Assembly (NCBI GenBank): GCA_029259655.1
Contig: JAJDET010000062.1
Coordinates: 1-36,310 of the forward strand
Length of the DNA stretch: 36,310 nt
Reading direction: 5' to 3'
From: Planctomycetota bacterium
Lineage (GTDB): Bacteria > Planctomycetota > UBA1135 > GCA-002686595
Position numbers and translations under genes: made by a program. Positions 33,058 to 36,310 of this stretch are shown in pieces (the first letter of the stretch is position 1; the number at the start of each line of letters is the position of its first letter). Under the pieces are notes generated by a model that was given only the letters and a program-made list of their open reading frames with translations, did no database searches and had not been told where the DNA came from.

Positions 33058-35867
33058 TCTTCTTCTTCCTCGACGGGCGTCTCCCCGTCTCCACCCGCGT
33101 TCTCAGGATCCGGGAGGCCGAGCCTCGCGCGGAACCTCGCGAACAGGTCGCTGGTTCTCTCGTGACGAACGGCGAGGCGCAGCACGTCCTCGAGGATCAG
33201 CGGGTTCACGTCGGCGGGGTCTTCCTCCGAGAGCTCAGGGTAGAGCACGAGCAGTCGCTCGATCCCATCCTGGATCTCGATCTCCATGCGCCGCAAGAGC
33301 TTCAGCTCGGCCTGGTTCGGCACGAGGCGATTCTCGGTCTCTTGCTGCTGTTCCTGATCCTGCTCTTGCTGCTGATCCTGGTTCTGCTCCTGCTCGCGCC
33401 GCCGCTGCTCCTCCTGGAGCGCTTCGAGCAGCCACTCGAGCCTCTCCTCGACGTCGCGCTGCCGCCCCTGGACTCGTTCGCCCGTCTCGTAGTCGCCCTC
33501 CTCGGAGAGGTCGATCGCCAGGTCTTCGAGGTCGGTCTGCACGTGACGCAGGACCTCCGCGAAGACGGCGCTCTGCTCGTCCTCGAGGGCCCCGGCGATC
33601 TCCCCGACACGCTCGGCGACGGCTTCCTCCTCGCGGGCTATCCGGCGCAGGCGCAGACGTTGCGCACGGCTCGGGCGATCGCCGCCGTCGCGCTGGGCAT
33701 CGATCTCAGCCGTGCCGGCCATCTGCTCGCGGTGCGCTTCGACGGCGGTCTGGATCTCCTCGGTGATGCGGAAGAGGAGCTCTTCCTGCCGCAGGGACTC
33801 GTACTGCTCCTCCTCCTTCTCGAGCTCGCCTCGCGCGCGGTCGAGCTCCCGCTCGACCTCCTTCTCGGAGCGCTCGGCATCCAGGAGCTCTCCCGAATCG
33901 AGGGCGGATTCGGCCTCGCTCGCCGCTTCCTGAGCGCGCTCCATTCCCGCGATCGCCTCGGGGTTGCGCTTCTCCTCGTCGCGCCGCGCCAGTCGCAGGA
34001 TGTCGTCGCGAACGCGGGCTTGCTCTTCCGCCAGCTCGGCGGCCCGCTCGCGATCCTCGGGGCTCGTGGGGCGCACACCCTCGCGCGCCGAGTCGGCTGC
34101 CTTGGCGAGGGCTTCTACGGCCTCGCGCTGGGCCTCGGCCGCCGCTGCGCCTCGATTCGACTCGAGCTCCTCCGTGGCACGCTCCATGGCTCGTTGCGCG
34201 GCTTCGAGTGCCTCGCCGACCTCGGCCGTGGAGCCGGGGTCCATGCTTCCCTTCTGCGCGTTCTCCTGGAGCTGACTCGTGCGCGCCGCGAGCTCGCTCT
34301 GGCGCTGTGCACGCTCCTCTGCGTCGCGTGCGGTCGTGCTCTCGCGCGCAGTTCGCAGTGCCTCCTGGGCGGCCTCGAGGGCTTGCTCCGCGCGTTCTGC
34401 ATCCTGGCGGGCTTCCTGCGGTGCCTCGCGTCTGGCATTCGCAGCCGCGGCACGCAGGGCCTGCGCCGCCTTCTCGAGCTGCTCGCCGGCCCGCTGTCCG
34501 GCCTCCGACTCTCCCTGGGGAAGCGCGGAGAGCCCGCGTTCGAGTCGCTCCGCCTCTCCGGCCAGCTCGGTCTGCGAGCTCGACAGGGCCTCCGCCATGC
34601 GACCGAGATCGCCCTTTCCGGTGCGCAGGAGTCGAGCCGCCTCATCGGTGGCCTCGGCCGATTCTTCTGCGGACTCCGCCTGCGAGGCCCGCGTCAGCGC
34701 TTCGGTCACGTCTCGCGCGACCAGGCCGGCGACGGAGTCCTCTTCCGTGAGACTCTCGAGCTCGGTGATGGCGCGCTCACGCGACACCTCGGCGGTGGCG
34801 CGCTCCGCGTCGGCATCCTCCTCGAGCCCGCTCGCGAGCTCGGAGACCTCCTCCGCGGCGCGGCCGGCGTCGGCACCTTCCTGCCTGGAGGAGCGCAGGG
34901 CCTCGAGCGCGTCCGACAGTGCCCGGGCGGCAGTCTCTGCCGCCTCGTCCCCCGAGGCGCGCGCGTGGCGCTCGGCGCGCTCGAGCCGCTGCTCCAGCGC
35001 CTGTTCCATGCGGTCCGCCTGCTCGGCCGTCGCCGACGTCGTCGCCTCGGAGACCTCGCGCAGCGTCTTCGCCGCCGTGCTCAGCCGGCGTGCCCGCGAT
35101 TCGGCACGGCGGGCATTCTCGAGGTCTTCGGTCGCTCCCGCCAGCTCCTCGCTCTCGGCCGGGCGCCAGGCCTCGAGGAGACCGCTGTCGGCCTCGAGGT
35201 CGCTCCTGAGCTCGGACAGTGCTTGCTCGATCTCCTCGAGCGCGAGCGAGCCTGACTCGCGACCCGCGCGTTCGTTCTCCGCCAGGAGCTCGCGCTCCTC
35301 GCGGATCGCCTCGGCGATACCCTGCTCCAGCTCGCGCTGCGCGTCGTTGGCCGAGTCGTTGCGCAGCTGCCGCGTTTCACGACGCAGCTCTCGCTCGCGA
35401 CGCGTGAGCTCGGTCAGGGCGGCCTTCATCTCGCGCACGCGCTCGAGGTTTTCCTCGATGTTGTCGAGGTTGCCGCGCTCCATCAGGACGGCGAGCAGAC
35501 GCTCGAGGCCGGCGATCACCTCTTCCTGGCTCTCGAGCGACTGGACGACCTGGCCGGACTCGACGCGTTCGCGCGCGTCGTCCATCGCTTCCTCGAGTGT
35601 CAGCGCGCGCGCGTTCCGTTCGCGGGCGTCGAGCAGCGCGATGCCCTGCTCCAGGAGCTCCACGGCCCGTGGCCGGCTTTCGGCCTGGAGCCGCAGGACC
35701 AGGATCTCCATCGTCTGGCGCAGGCGCTTGAGCTGGCGCGCGAGCAGCGCCTGCTCCTCCGCGATCCCGGCCAGCTCGCGGCTCTTGAGCGCATCGTCGA
35801 GCCGCGGCGGAGGAGGCGCGAGCGGGAGAGACGCGAGCGGGAGGCAGACGAGAAGCGTCGAGAGCAT
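33054..35867 (-). CDS. Giant secreted all-helical coiled-coil protein
   Basis: A 937-residue protein with a signal peptide (LSTLLVCLPLASLPLAP) and about 800 residues of Glu/Ala/Arg-rich heptads predicted as long coiled coils. It has a Gln-rich patch (QEQNQDQQQEQDQEQQQE) and a C-terminal globular-looking end (IQDGIERLLVLYPELS; LILEDVLRLAVRHERTSDLF). The ATG at 35867 is 1 bp after the stop of the upstream gene; reading further upstream (to 36188) only antiparallels that gene. It resembles the soluble part of DUF4175-type proteins but lacks their N-terminal membrane helices. A structural role in the periplasm or envelope is likely; no enzymatic motif is seen. Confidence 0.75.
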   Translation of the reverse strand: MLSTLLVCLPLASLPLAPPPPRLDDALKSRELAGIAEEQALLARQLKRLRQTMEILVLRLQAESRPRAVELLEQGIALLDARERNARALTLEEAMDDARERVESGQVVQSLESQEEVIAGLERLLAVLMERGNLDNIEENLERVREMKAALTELTRRERELRRETRQLRNDSANDAQRELEQGIAEAIREERELLAENERAGRESGSLALEEIEQALSELRSDLEADSGLLEAWRPAESEELAGATEDLENARRAESRARRLSTAAKTLREVSEATTSATAEQADRMEQALEQRLERAERHARASGDEAAETAARALSDALEALRSSRQEGADAGRAAEEVSELASGLEEDADAERATAEVSRERAITELESLTEEDSVAGLVARDVTEALTRASQAESAEESAEATDEAARLLRTGKGDLGRMAEALSSSQTELAGEAERLERGLSALPQGESEAGQRAGEQLEKAAQALRAAAANARREAPQEARQDAERAEQALEAAQEALRTARESTTARDAEERAQRQSELAARTSQLQENAQKGSMDPGSTAEVGEALEAAQRAMERATEELESNRGAAAAEAQREAVEALAKAADSAREGVRPTSPEDRERAAELAEEQARVRDDILRLARRDEEKRNPEAIAGMERAQEAASEAESALDSGELLDAERSEKEVERELDRARGELEKEEEQYESLRQEELLFRITEEIQTAVEAHREQMAGTAEIDAQRDGGDRPSRAQRLRLRRIAREEEAVAERVGEIAGALEDEQSAVFAEVLRHVQTDLEDLAIDLSEEGDYETGERVQGRQRDVEERLEWLLEALQEEQRRREQEQNQDQQQEQDQEQQQETENRLVPNQAELKLLRRMEIEIQDGIERLLVLYPELSEEDPADVNPLILEDVLRLAVRHERTSDLFARFRARLGLPDPENAGGDGETPVEEEEE

Positions 35868-35868
35868 T

Positions 35869-36310
35869 CTACTTCTCCGATGCGAATCGCTGCGTGCGCT
35901 GACGCAGCACGGATTGGCGGTTGAGGATGTCGCGCGTGAGTGAGAGGACGGACTGGAAGCTGTCCCACTCGGCGAGTCGCTCGAGCAGGTCTTCCAGTCG
36001 GGCCATGGCGAGCGTCTGTTCGCGAGCGGCCTGCACGAGTCCGTCGCGTACTCCGCCCATGTCGACGGCGTTCTGCGCGCGCTCGAGTGACGCCTCCGCA
36101 AGTCGTGCGTGCTCCTCGCTGATCGAGAGCGCGACGCCCAGGATGTCGACCAGGTTCCCGGCGAGATCGGCGGCGCCGAGCGCTCCACTCTGGTACTCGG
36201 CGTGGAGCTCGACCCACACGCCGGACCTGAACGTGCGGTCCGTGATCTCCGCCATGCGCGAGTCCAGTCGCTCGAGGAGTGTGCCGGCCTTCTCGTCGAG
36301 ACGAGCGTAG
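35869..36310 (-). CDS. C-terminal part of a helical protein (5' end outside window)
   Basis: The frame is open to the right edge (first visible residues YARLDEKAGTLLERLDSR) and ends at TAG 35871-35869. The ~147 visible residues are helical. The ending LLERLAEWDSFQSVLSLTRD and RQRTQRFASEK resembles the C-termini of large planctomycete coiled-coil/DUF4175-like proteins, so this is probably the membrane-anchored partner of the next gene. Starting at the internal ATG 36255 is possible, but the open frame continues smoothly upstream, so I treat it as partial. Confidence 0.65.
   Translation of the reverse strand, partial: YARLDEKAGTLLERLDSRMAEITDRTFRSGVWVELHAEYQSGALGAADLAGNLVDILGVALSISEEHARLAEASLERAQNAVDMGGVRDGLVQAAREQTLAMARLEDLLERLAEWDSFQSVLSLTRDILNRQSVLRQRTQRFASEK

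Overview
The window is a very GC-rich, densely coded stretch of bacterial chromosome. I see no tRNA, rRNA, CRISPR array, insertion sequence or phage gene. The gene mix points to a Gram-negative, probably planctomycete-like bacterium. The pointers are a prenyltransferase/squalene-oxidase-repeat protein, a giant secreted coiled-coil protein, an FG-GAP lipoprotein with many repeats, an ECF sigma factor with a long extension, a Hanks kinase fused to an ATPase/TPR half, a beta-barrel porin and a Kdo/heptose-kinase-like protein. The phylum is an inference from gene content only.

Layout. (1) 1-1447 (+): the tail of an RGG-repeat protein, overlapping by one base a KdkA/WaaP-like kinase. (2) 1451-4771 (-): a four-gene operon of ApbE flavin transferase, porin, FMN-binding protein and small b-type-cytochrome-like membrane protein, every junction overlapping by 4 bases, behind a promoter with a near-perfect Fur box. 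(3) 4896-8390 (-) a kinase/ATPase/TPR signalling protein, divergent from cysS (8456-9871, +); the two share a symmetrical -10 element. (4) 9914-17576 (-): nusA-infB-rbfA, a small ORF, then an ECF sigma factor joined in frame to a membrane-anchored extracytoplasmic protein. (5) 17834-24800 (+): a sigma-54 activator, a secreted HEAT/TPR protein, then rlmI-thiS-thiG-CPBP protease-gamma carbonic anhydrase. (6) 25177-30644 (+): FG-GAP lipoprotein, TPR/alpha-beta-hydrolase-like protein, sugar nucleotidyltransferase, larE. (7) 30604-36310 (-): HD-domain protein, prenyltransferase-repeat protein, two secreted proteins and the cut-off end of a helical protein.

How the genes work together. The apbE operon looks like an iron-responsive flavin-based electron-transfer chain: heme membrane protein to covalently flavinylated extracytosolic protein, made by ApbE, with a porin for the outer membrane. 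That suggests a ferric reductase used for iron acquisition. The nusA-infB-rbfA block is the usual transcription/translation operon, but a 28-bp-arm inverted repeat joins the infB stop region to the rbfA ribosome-binding site and may couple their translation. thiS and thiG supply the sulfur carrier and thiazole synthase of thiamine synthesis. The 30.6-36.3 kb cluster is a set of envelope/periplasmic proteins of unknown role.

The best candidates for undescribed biology are the Fur-controlled flavinylation operon, the sigma-factor/membrane-protein fusion with a strong internal ribosome-binding site, and the infB-rbfA long inverted repeat.
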